Shown here: piece after piece, positions 55,971 through 63,366 of the stretch
Position numbering within the stretch: position 1 is the stretch's first letter
Layout of the letters: each line of letters opens with the position of its first letter
Assembly: GCA_046565505.1 (NCBI GenBank)
Contig: JBKHYJ010000091.1
Span: forward strand, 1 to 64,000
Length of the DNA: 64,000 nt
Source: JBKHYJ01 sp046565505
Lineage (GTDB): Bacteria; Acidobacteriota; Blastocatellia; UBA7656
Direction: 5' to 3'
Program-made: the position numbers and the translations under genes
The notes under the pieces: model-generated
Seen by the model: only the letters and a program-made list of their open reading frames with translations
Databases searched by the model: none
Told to the model about the DNA's origin: nothing

Positions 55971-57701
55971 ATGGCTAAATCAGGTAGAGACGGAAAGATC
56001 GAGAAGCCAGGCCTGGCGGGCCGAATGATGGATCGCGGGCGGGCGTATTTCGAGAAGGGGCAGCTCGACCGGGCGCTCGCATCTTTCGAGCGGGCGCTGA
56101 CTATATTCAGCGAGTCATTAGGCGAGCGCGTACCGGACACGGCCCAGGCGATGAGCGAGCTGGGCCAGGTCCTTCAGGCCGCGGGCGACCTGGAGTCAGC
56201 CTACGCGCATCAGCAAATGGCGCTGAGTATTCTGACGGAGCAGAGGGGGGCCGAGCACACAGACACGGCGAACTGCATGATCCGCATGGGAGCCGTGCTT
56301 CAGTCTCTCGGCGACATCGCCGCGGCCCGATCCCTATACGAGCGGGCGCTAGAAATTTTCGAGCTAGACCCGGGCGCAAATCGCCTGTACGCGGCAAGGG
56401 CGCTCAACAGCCTCGGCCGCATGTTTCATGACATGGGTGACCTGCTCGGCGCGCAGCCATACTACGAGCGGGCGCTTGCCATCCATAAAGAGGCCCTCGG
56501 CGAGCAGCACCTGACGACGGCCGAAAGCTTTAACAACGTCGGCACTGTGCTTGACTCTCTGGGGCATCTGCCCGAAGCGCGCGATTATTTGCAGCGCGCC
56601 CTGGACATCGTCGAACAAAACCTCGGCCGTAATCACCCGCAGCGGGCGCAGATACTCAATAACCTTGGGCGGGTCTTCTATTCCGTGGGCGAATTCGGCA
56701 AGGCGAAGCGGCATTACGAGCAGGCGCTGAGAATTTTCCGAAAGACGTTCGGGCCGAACCATTTCAACACGGCTCAGACCATGAACAACCTCGGCTCGCT
56801 GTGTGAGGCAATGGGCGAAACGGACCGCGCCCTTTCTTACTACGAAAATTCTGTGGCGATCTTCGACGCCTCGCTTTGTGGCGAGCACCCGGCGATTGCG
56901 ACCCCGCTCTCGAACCTCGGCAGCCTGTTCCATCGTAGGGGCGACTTCGCCCGCGCGTTTTCGTCCCACGAGCGTGCGTTGTCGATAAGGCGTAAAACGC
57001 TAGGGGCGGATCACCCGGTGACCGCGCACAGCCTTACTAATCTGGGCGCGCTTATGCAGTCAAAGGGACAATTGGCTGACGCTTTGGAATACTACGAGCA
57101 AGCCTTCGCGGTGATACGCCGGTCGAGAGGCGGCCAGCACCCCGAGACTGCGCAAGCGCTCAATAATATCGGAGTCATTCTACAGATGATGGGCCGCTGG
57201 CCCGAGGCCATATCTCATTACGAGCAGGCCCTATCCATCGTCGAAAGTGTTTATGGGGACCACCCGAATACGGCGCGGGTACTTGATAATATCGGCGCTA
57301 TGTTATCGCTGACAGAGCGCCTCGCAGACGCGCAGTATTACTCCGAGCGGGCCGTGGCAATGTACGAAGGGTCACTCGGGCCGGATCACCCGAATACAGC
57401 AGCGGCGCTGAATAACCTGGGCGCTATCCTGCATAGGCAGGGGGCAGATTTGGCCGCGCGCCGGTGCTACGAAAGGGCGCTTATCATACTGGAGAACGAT
57501 TACGGCTACCGTCACCCGAGCACGACCAGCGTAATGTTCAACCTCGCGGAACTGCTGTTGGAAACGGGCGAAGACATGGCGGCGCAGGATCACCTTCACC
57601 GCGCATGTTCCTCATTGCAAGCTATATTCGGAGTAGGGCACCTGGACACTCAGAGATGCATTGAATTATTGGAGACTGTCCAAACGAAGGCGGTGGGATG
57701 A
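55971..57701 (+). CDS. TPR-array protein (kinesin-light-chain type)
   Basis: A 576-residue protein made almost entirely of 42-residue TPRs (about a dozen) with the consensus HP-x-TA, LNNLG and YERALxI. There is no catalytic domain, signal peptide or membrane segment. A GTG one codon before is also possible; GGGAG stands 5 bases before the ATG. Such proteins are protein-interaction platforms. Its stop overlaps the start of the ferritin-like gene (coupled translation), so it is likely to bring enzymes of this block together, but that is inference. Confidence 0.85.
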   Translation: MAKSGRDGKIEKPGLAGRMMDRGRAYFEKGQLDRALASFERALTIFSESLGERVPDTAQAMSELGQVLQAAGDLESAYAHQQMALSILTEQRGAEHTDTANCMIRMGAVLQSLGDIAAARSLYERALEIFELDPGANRLYAARALNSLGRMFHDMGDLLGAQPYYERALAIHKEALGEQHLTTAESFNNVGTVLDSLGHLPEARDYLQRALDIVEQNLGRNHPQRAQILNNLGRVFYSVGEFGKAKRHYEQALRIFRKTFGPNHFNTAQTMNNLGSLCEAMGETDRALSYYENSVAIFDASLCGEHPAIATPLSNLGSLFHRRGDFARAFSSHERALSIRRKTLGADHPVTAHSLTNLGALMQSKGQLADALEYYEQAFAVIRRSRGGQHPETAQALNNIGVILQMMGRWPEAISHYEQALSIVESVYGDHPNTARVLDNIGAMLSLTERLADAQYYSERAVAMYEGSLGPDHPNTAAALNNLGAILHRQGADLAARRCYERALIILENDYGYRHPSTTSVMFNLAELLLETGEDMAAQDHLHRACSSLQAIFGVGHLDTQRCIELLETVQTKAVG

Positions 57702-58369
57702 TGAAAGAGATCGCGGATCGCACGACCGGCCTGCTCGGCCCGCGTCAGCCGGACCGGCGGCTCGCCAGGAGCTTGAATCATTTATCTCAAGCGGAGGCCG
57801 ACAGCGCATGGCAGATGGTTCAAGCTTTTAACGCGTCTGACGACCCGTCGGTGAAGGCGAGGCTGTTCAAGGCCGCGCTTGAGGAGTTGGACCACGCCGC
57901 GTTGCTATCAAAATTAGCTCGAAAATATTCGAGCTTTCCACTGCCTCTCGCCGCACAGCGCCGCCGGCACGCTCAGCATATGAGCGGCGAGGCGGCGGGC
58001 TCTGAAGCCTGTGCCTTTGCGGGTAAGATGGGGGAGCAAGACAGCATCCCGGGTTTTGATAGTGCGTCGCAGCGGGCCGAGGTCCGCGGGAGGCCTCTCA
58101 GAACCGCTTGCGGTGAAGATGAGGCGCGGGCTCTGGCCTATGGCGGGATAGATAAGACAGTCCGAATCAAGTCAAAACTACGTGACGGCGATCATCGCAG
58201 CCGCCTTAAGCAAGTTTATGGCGCCTGGGTCGAGTTAGGGCACGCGATGGGAGATTTCATGTTCGCCTTCTGGCTAAGCGTGATTTATTACATCTTCGGG
58301 CCGGTCTTCGGCTGGCTGTGTAGGCGTCGAATGCGAAAGCTTGACGGGTGGCAACGCCATGAAGGTTAA
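57698..58369 (+). CDS. ferritin-like protein B, degenerate diiron site
   Basis: A 223-residue relative of the protein at 40268-41014. Shared: EADSAWQ (Glu33), a first Glu63-x2-His66 pair (EELDH), Glu113 (GEQD) and a C-terminal hydrophobic anchor with GP and RRRM. The second ExxH is not intact: the matching segment reads GEDEARAL, without the histidine, and the region between is more glycine-rich. So metal binding may be altered or lost, and it might be a structural partner of protein A. Its start overlaps the TPR gene stop, and a convergent methyltransferase gene ends 7 bases beyond it. Confidence 0.65.
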   Translation: MMKEIADRTTGLLGPRQPDRRLARSLNHLSQAEADSAWQMVQAFNASDDPSVKARLFKAALEELDHAALLSKLARKYSSFPLPLAAQRRRHAQHMSGEAAGSEACAFAGKMGEQDSIPGFDSASQRAEVRGRPLRTACGEDEARALAYGGIDKTVRIKSKLRDGDHRSRLKQVYGAWVELGHAMGDFMFAFWLSVIYYIFGPVFGWLCRRRMRKLDGWQRHEG

Positions 58370-58376
58370 AGCAATC

Positions 58377-60047
58377 TCAAGAATCCTTATCGAGAATAAG
58401 GGCTTGAAATTGACTTAATTCAGGCCCGAAATGTAAGCCTTCATCAAGTGGGGCGAACTGAATTCCGCCCACCCCGAGGTCCGAGAGAGCACTTCCCCAT
58501 TTCTGCTGAAACCTCTCCCGGCAAAATGCCGCATAGGGGATGCTCTCCCCGTGCCGAGAGACCAGATGATTCAGGCAAAGGTAACGCTCCTGCTGGCCGC
58601 AGAGCATCTCGACTTCCCCTGACACTTTCAAGAAATCAGAGAGGCTGCGGAGCGTTGGCCTTAATCCTACGCGCTCCCCGTGGGCCGCGATTGAGCCGAA
58701 GTGGATCGGGAATTCGGGGTGGTTAAGGTGCGCCAGCGGGCTCGAAGGCTCCGTATGCCCTTCATATTCCGTCAAGAAAGCCTTGCCACCGGGGGCAAGA
58801 TGGTCTCGCAGACGATCTACGAATGAGAAGACGCCGGAATGATACCAGGCAGGCGAGGCGGGGGTTCCCCCCCGGCTGTAATGACCGTCTGAGATGGACT
58901 CGGCTACTTTAAGGTCCGCGATCATCTCGTTAGCCAGGATTATGTGGAACTGCTCGCCCGGAATAGAGAACTCTTGCGCGTCCTGCTCGACGTGTCGAAC
59001 CGTTATTCCAACGTCGGCGAGCGACCTGCGCTGTCTGTCGATCATCGTACGAGAGCAATCCATCAGCGAGTAGTTAATCCGCCCGAAGCGCTCGCGAAAC
59101 TTATGCAATTGTATGAGGAAGGCGTGGGCGAAAGACCCGGTCCCGCCGCCCACCTCTAATATGTCGAGTTGTCTTAGCCCTTGAAGCGCCGGCCCGAATG
59201 TCTCAAGAACGCTGTCGCAGAATCGCTCTCCGTAGGTCTGCTGGCCGAAGGCCCCCGTGGGGTAACGAAATGAATGGCAGATCGTGGTTTCTACCCAGTC
59301 GAAATTCCAGTCAACGTCGGAGACCTGTTCCTGGTAGTAGCTCTTCGCCTCTATCATCTCGCCCGCGCTTCTGTTAGAGAAACCTTCCGAGGGGATGAGA
59401 TTCTGGACCAGGTAATGAATAGGGTGTTTCGTTATTCGGAGATCGCCGTCGGCCGGCACGGCGCGAATTAATTGGCGCGCGGGATCACAAAGCCAGTTAA
59501 TGGCTACCCAGATTTCAGAAGTACTCATCTTCCCGCGGCTGTGTTTGATAATCTCGCGGAGGGTCCACGAATCGCCGGCGCATCGCAGTAATTGGGCGGC
59601 CGATTCAGGAAGCACTTCCTCCGCGAGGCGAGGAACCACCTCGGTCCTGGGGAGGCGGCACACATGGCTCTCTTCGAGGCGGATCATTTTCACCTGTGCG
59701 CCGCGCTCTCTGAAAGTAATCGCGGGGTTCATCGCAGGTACTAACAAGCGATGGTCAAGAAACGGGCGCATCAAGGCGTCTGCGTCAATAGAGGTTACTA
59801 GAAAGTGCCCTAGTTCAAATCTGGCAAATGCTTCGCCGGAAATCGGGCTGTGCCGGAGCAGGTCCAGATCACTTGCGGACATGAAGTTATCCTTAAGGCA
59901 CAGCAGAATCTCTTTAAGTTGCTCAGGCACATAGAGGGCTTCACCGGTGAGCCTGTTAAAGACCCCGTAGCGTGTAGCGTCTATTCCAGTATGGTCTTCG
60001 ATAAATGCCACGAGCGGGCTAAGCCGCCACAGTTTGCGCGAGCCCAT
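58377..60047 (-). CDS. class I methyltransferase with N-terminal winged-helix-like region
   Basis: A 556-residue protein. Residues about 295-450 are a Rossmann-type AdoMet domain: ILEVGGGTGSFAHAF (motif I near 299-306), SLMDCSRTMID and a FHIILANEMIADL strand, in the style of the NDUFAF7/Methyltransf_28 group. The first 215 residues are distinct, with two parts (about 25-105 and 125-200) resembling small winged-helix domains as in PqqD-like peptide-binding modules; this is tentative. GGAGGG stands 8 bases before the ATG. It is convergent with the biosynthetic block and only 7 bases away from its last gene. Confidence 0.75.
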   Translation of the reverse strand: MGSRKLWRLSPLVAFIEDHTGIDATRYGVFNRLTGEALYVPEQLKEILLCLKDNFMSASDLDLLRHSPISGEAFARFELGHFLVTSIDADALMRPFLDHRLLVPAMNPAITFRERGAQVKMIRLEESHVCRLPRTEVVPRLAEEVLPESAAQLLRCAGDSWTLREIIKHSRGKMSTSEIWVAINWLCDPARQLIRAVPADGDLRITKHPIHYLVQNLIPSEGFSNRSAGEMIEAKSYYQEQVSDVDWNFDWVETTICHSFRYPTGAFGQQTYGERFCDSVLETFGPALQGLRQLDILEVGGGTGSFAHAFLIQLHKFRERFGRINYSLMDCSRTMIDRQRRSLADVGITVRHVEQDAQEFSIPGEQFHIILANEMIADLKVAESISDGHYSRGGTPASPAWYHSGVFSFVDRLRDHLAPGGKAFLTEYEGHTEPSSPLAHLNHPEFPIHFGSIAAHGERVGLRPTLRSLSDFLKVSGEVEMLCGQQERYLCLNHLVSRHGESIPYAAFCRERFQQKWGSALSDLGVGGIQFAPLDEGLHFGPELSQFQALILDKDS

Positions 60048-60458
60048 GCGTTTTACCCTCCATTGCCCTCGTACCTTACGCGAGCCGGAATCTATAAATG
60101 GCGTAAGGACCTTGCATCAGTTTAATGACAACCAGGAGTCGATCTAAGGATTATACATCAAGCTTTTTCGACTCTCGGGGAGTGCGATATCTCCATTGCT
60201 TTTCAAAAACACGGTCGTGTGCAGAGCCAAGAGCCGAAACATGGACCTCGTTAATGCCAGGCCCTGCGAGTTTAGAAAATAGCCATTCTTGCCTCTCCCG
60301 CTCATCGGAAGTGAGACTACGGGGCATTCAATAATCACGCTGAATTTGCTTGAATTGGGACCTAAATGAGCGCTCAATATTGGGACCGGGCGGAGTATAA
60401 TTAACGCGAAAACCTGAGTCAAGGAAATCAGCAAGTGATGCAGGATCTATTCATTCTG

Positions 60459-60538
60459 CAAGAACAAGTCCAGTGAAGGCTGGCAAGCAATGGTAGCAAG
60501 AACAAGGCCCCCGTAACCTATTTACGGGCTTGTTCTTG
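60459..60538. repeat. direct and inverted copies of CAAGAACAAG with long hairpin
   Basis: CAAGAACAAG occurs at 60459-60468 and 60497-60506, and its inverse CTTGTTCTTG at 60529-60538. Between the last two, CCCGTAA (60510-60516) and TTACGGG (60522-60528) pair as well, so 60497-60538 can form a stem of 17 pairs with a 3-base bulge and a 5-base loop. It could be a terminator, a protein-binding site or the end of an inserted element. Confidence 0.6.
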
Positions 60539-60562
60539 ATTTCGGATCTAAATAGACACTAG

Positions 60563-60638
60563 ATTTGTAAGAATATACAAATCACCCCTTTGTGAATTCT
60601 TTCATTTTTTTACATCGATTTTGCTACTTTTAAAAGTA
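60563..60638. repeat. AT-rich palindromes
   Basis: ATTTGTA (60563-60569) and TACAAAT (60576-60582) are inverted copies six bases apart, and TACTTTTAAAAGTA (60625-60638) is a perfect 14-base palindrome. The surrounding bases are strongly AT-rich compared with the rest of the window, as in origins or regulator sites. Confidence 0.5.
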
Positions 60639-61211
60639 ATATCACCCATATTTGCAATCTACCTAACTTGGGTGGTGTGCTCAAGGCGGTTAAGAGAATG
60701 ATTCGACTCGCAAAACGCTAGCCTAACCTTTTGACTGCCCGGTGGCTTCTGTCCGTCTGCGACCAATGGCAAGCCAGATTTCATCCTCTCTTCTATCCAA
60801 AAGAAAAGGATTTAGTGAAGCTTGTCCGCATCGGCCGTCACGCAGGGCTATACTCGTCCGCTCACATTGGACGTGTAAGACCGGCGCGGTGGCTAGGCGA
60901 GAACATAATCCAGGTGGGCCCCGGGCCCGGAGCAGTCTTCGCCCGTGAAACATCAGGATGTATTTCGGTCGCAACCTTCGTCAATCATTACAGGAGATTG
61001 CTTGACTCGTCTCCGATGTCCTCTGATCCGGCAGGCTTAAAAGAAGGTGCGCCCGCCATCAAAACGGGCGCAACCGAATCCGCCCTCAGAGTCGCCGAGC
61101 TAGAGGCAAATACATTTGAGATAAAGAGGCTAAAGGCCTTTGATAACGACTCATATCAGCCAAGGTTTCACACCTCAGACAATTAGGACTTCCCTCCCCC
61201 GCCGAATTTTG

Positions 61212-61239
61212 TTGCATTGATACTTACCTCATATATAAT
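61212..61239 (+). promoter_or_regulatory. promoter of the HTH-parA-rep genes
   Basis: TATAAT (61234-61239) is perfect; TTGCAT (61212-61217) is a weak -35 match with a 16-base spacer. Transcription would start near 61246, just before a pair of direct repeats. Confidence 0.45.
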
Positions 61240-61251
61240 CCTGTTGACGTG

Positions 61252-61271
61252 TTTAAACGTATTTAAACATA
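61252..61271. promoter_or_regulatory. tandem direct repeats, probable operator
   Basis: TTTAAACGTA (61252-61261) and TTTAAACATA (61262-61271) are adjacent 10-base copies differing at one position. They sit at the predicted transcription start of the HTH-parA genes, so a bound protein (for example the HTH protein or ParA itself) would repress the operon. Confidence 0.5.
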
Positions 61272-61296
61272 TCTTGACTGGTGATGGAGGTGTACT

Positions 61297-61473
61297 TTGC
61301 CTGAAGCCGAAATGCCTTTAACAGAAGCGGCCCGCTTCCTCGGAGTTTCAAGGGCGAAGATGTGGGCGCTGGTTAAGAAGAATGTAATCCCTTTCCGAAA
61401 AGACCCCCTTGATGACAGGAAAAAGCTCTTTAAAGAGTCTGATCTCAGAAGATTGAAGGAGCCAGGAGCATGA
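61297..61473 (+). CDS. small MerR/excisionase-type helix-turn-helix protein
   Basis: A 58-residue protein with a TTG start preceded by GGAGG at 6 bases. It reads LTEAARFLGVSRAKMWALVKK, then VIPFRKDP, KKLFKESDLRRLKE: the winged helix of MerR/excisionase-type domains (HTH_17), which bind short DNA sites. The stop overlaps the ATG of parA (ATGA), so the two are coupled. It may regulate the operon through the adjacent direct repeats or serve as the DNA-binding partner of ParA in place of a ParB. It is shorter than most gene-calling cutoffs. Confidence 0.8.
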   Translation: MPEAEMPLTEAARFLGVSRAKMWALVKKNVIPFRKDPLDDRKKLFKESDLRRLKEPGA

Positions 61474-62315
61474 CTATAACCATTGCTGTTGCGAATCAGA
61501 AAGGCGGCGTCGGTAAGACCACAACGGCTGTAAATCTGGCCGCAGGTTTGGCCGTGGCAGGGTACTCTGTCGCGCTTGTCGATTGTGACCCACAGGCTAA
61601 CGCTTCGACAAGCGTTTATGACCGTGACCAGCTAATCACGACACTGACAGATGTAGTCTGCCCGAGGTGGGATTATTCTATGCCAGGCCGGCCGGTGCGC
61701 CTCCCTTTTGAGTCCATTCAAGGGGCTATTTACGAGACTGAACAACCAAACCTTGATCTGATACCATCAAGTTTAGGCCTGGCTCAGTTCGACCGTGAAG
61801 CCGCGACTGTCATTGATAGACTGGTAGAAGCTGTGCAGGAGGTATCTCCCCAGTATGATTTCGTCATCATCGATACGCCCCCTAACTTGGGACTTCTTTT
61901 TACCGCGGCCCTGAAGGCGGCAAGCCATGTAATTGTTCCCGTCGCGGCTCAATACTTACCATTGGAGGGTGTTGGAGACTTACTCGTTTCTTTAGAAGAG
62001 TTAATCACGCGGGGGAGGCTTTCCATACTAGGTGCTCTTGTCACCCGCTTTAACAATACTAACCTTTCCAGGGAGGCGCGCGCCAAAATAGAATCAGATT
62101 CCACGCTCGGCCCCAAGCTCTTCCCTTCCGTGATAAGTGAGAATACGAAGCTGGCTGAGGCGCCGGCTTATCACAGGTCGATTTACCTTATGAACCCCGT
62201 CACGCCAGGAGTCACTCGCGCCATCCAGCAATTCGACGAGTTGGCAAGCGAAGTGCTCGCGCGGCTCTCCATGCCGGCGGCGCAGAATCAGTCCTACATT
62301 CGAGAGGTCAAATAG
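61470..62315 (+). CDS. parA: ParA-type partition ATPase
   Basis: A 281-residue ParA/Soj-type ATPase. The deviant Walker A KGGVGKTT (11-18) follows a short N-terminus, and the Walker A' DCDPQANAS and Walker B VIIDTPPN are present. These proteins position plasmids, chromosomes or cargo by ATP-dependent DNA binding. There is no N-terminal HTH, so it is of the chromosomal/type Ib length. No parB follows: the neighbours are a small HTH protein upstream and a replication-type protein one base downstream. Confidence 0.93.
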   Translation: MTITIAVANQKGGVGKTTTAVNLAAGLAVAGYSVALVDCDPQANASTSVYDRDQLITTLTDVVCPRWDYSMPGRPVRLPFESIQGAIYETEQPNLDLIPSSLGLAQFDREAATVIDRLVEAVQEVSPQYDFVIIDTPPNLGLLFTAALKAASHVIVPVAAQYLPLEGVGDLLVSLEELITRGRLSILGALVTRFNNTNLSREARAKIESDSTLGPKLFPSVISENTKLAEAPAYHRSIYLMNPVTPGVTRAIQQFDELASEVLARLSMPAAQNQSYIREVK

Positions 62316-62316
62316 G

Positions 62317-63366
62317 ATGGTGAAACCGAAGGATAAACCCGAATCAGAAATCCGAACCCCAGGTCCGAAAAGAAAGCCGATCATTCCTGTGAGTTTTCAG
62401 ATTAGGCGGGCTGATAACCCAATGCGTGTGATTCTTGACGAATCAGAAGGAAATAGACCAGCCTCTCAGTCCAGACTGGACAATAAGACCAGTCAGGTCT
62501 TAGAGACCAGCCTTCCCATACAGACCAGTCAGGTCTCAGAGACCAGTGAAGTCTTACCGTCCAGTCTGGCCTTAGAGACCAGTCTGGACTCAATAACATC
62601 ACCTGATAGGTCTGAGACCAGTCTGGTCACAAAGAGCAGACTGGACACAAAGGCCAAACAGAGCAAAAGCAGATTGGACTTAATGGCCAGCCTGCCTGAT
62701 ACAAAAGGCTTTCTCAAACTTTATTTTCAAATTATTGACGACTTATATCCACAACTTGATCCTTTTGAGCGCGCGGTACATGAAACTCTTTATAGGCTTT
62801 CATGGGGATTCGGTAAGCCTAGTTGTAGTATAAGTTATCAAAGAATCGCGGAGCGCACCGGTATGAGCCCTAAGAGTGCTCAACGGGCGACCGCTCGCCT
62901 TGAAGCTAAAGGATTGATCAACAAATCAGGTCGCGTAATCGGATATCTTAAGGAGCAGGGAATTGAGTTCAGCGTGGTCCCTCCGCCCAGACTGGTCTCA
63001 GAGTCCAGACTGCCCAGACAGTCCAGACAGGACTCTGAGACCAACATAATAGATACAACAACAATAGATAACACACAAACACAGGTTGGCGTGGGTGTGA
63101 ATTCTAGATTCAGCTTGGAGGAGTGTCGTCGCTATGCAGATCATCTAAAAACCACAGGTCAAGGGATCACAAATCCGGGCGGTTATGCCACAAAGATTTT
63201 TCGCTCTGGTGAGGCGGACACTTTTATCGAGACTTTCCTGAGTCCGCCAGCACAGATTGATACAACTCAGTGCCCAGACTGTAAAGGGAGAGGATTTATT
63301 TATATGGACCCGACAAATGCTGATCTCGGAGTGAAGCCATGTAAACACGAAGCCCTCAGGAATTGA
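62317..63366 (+). CDS. lambda-O-like winged-helix replication protein with intragenic repeats
   Basis: A 349-residue protein. Residues about 145-215 are a winged helix (DPFERAVHETLYRLSWGFGK, ISYQRIAERTGMSPKSAQRAT, LEAKGLINKSGR), as in the origin-binding domain of phage replication protein O and related plasmid initiators. Residues about 45-130 and 225-242 are low-complexity and rich in Ser, Thr, Arg and Leu, and the DNA that codes for them is made of short repeats (see repeat entries). CPDC and CKH near the end suggest a zinc site. It lies one base after parA. Role in initiation is inferred from fold, context and repeats. Confidence 0.7.
   Translation: MVKPKDKPESEIRTPGPKRKPIIPVSFQIRRADNPMRVILDESEGNRPASQSRLDNKTSQVLETSLPIQTSQVSETSEVLPSSLALETSLDSITSPDRSETSLVTKSRLDTKAKQSKSRLDLMASLPDTKGFLKLYFQIIDDLYPQLDPFERAVHETLYRLSWGFGKPSCSISYQRIAERTGMSPKSAQRATARLEAKGLINKSGRVIGYLKEQGIEFSVVPPPRLVSESRLPRQSRQDSETNIIDTTTIDNTQTQVGVGVNSRFSLEECRRYADHLKTTGQGITNPGGYATKIFRSGEADTFIETFLSPPAQIDTTQCPDCKGRGFIYMDPTNADLGVKPCKHEALRN
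62471..62649. repeat. intragenic iteron-like repeats, left cluster
   Basis: GACCAGTC occurs at 62487, 62523, 62577 and 62616, and CCAGTCTGG or its inverse CCAGACTGG at 62471 (partial), 62561, 62579 and 62618. Further near copies (GAGACCAG, GACTGGAC) fill the gaps. The spacings (36, 54 and 39 bases) are multiples of three, so the repeats keep the reading frame of the replication-type gene. They resemble iterons placed inside an initiator gene, as in phage lambda. Confidence 0.65.
62987..63043. repeat. intragenic iteron-like repeats, right cluster
   Basis: CCAGACTGG at 62987-62995 is followed by three more CCAGAC units at 63005, 63013 and 63022 and by mirror copies of GAGTCC/GGACTC. It lies just after the winged-helix coding part, so this domain's coding sequence is flanked by repeats on both sides. 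Confidence 0.6.

Larger units (their letters stand above)
60048..61296. other. AT-richer, repeat-bearing region, possible origin
   Basis: About 1.25 kb where base composition drops. A frame at 60731-61186 (151 residues from a TTG) resembles nothing I know and is not called. Notable sequence includes CAAGAACAAG at 60459 and 60497 with its inverse at 60529, inverted repeats near 60563-60582 and 60625-60638, and an 8-bp GC-rich hairpin at 61048-61072. The promoter/operator of the HTH-parA genes lies at the right end. Structure and position next to parA and a replication gene suggest an origin or element boundary. Confidence 0.45.

Noticed and set aside
57698..58369. frameshift as the reason for the missing ligand in ferritin-like protein B
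   Set aside because: The other two frames have stops in the middle part, and the called frame still aligns weakly with protein A (GEQD, EDEA), so divergence is likelier than a frameshift.
60731..61186. 151-residue frame in the AT-richer region
   Set aside because: TTG start, no ribosome binding site, no recognisable family or fold. It could be a gene remnant but I cannot support it.
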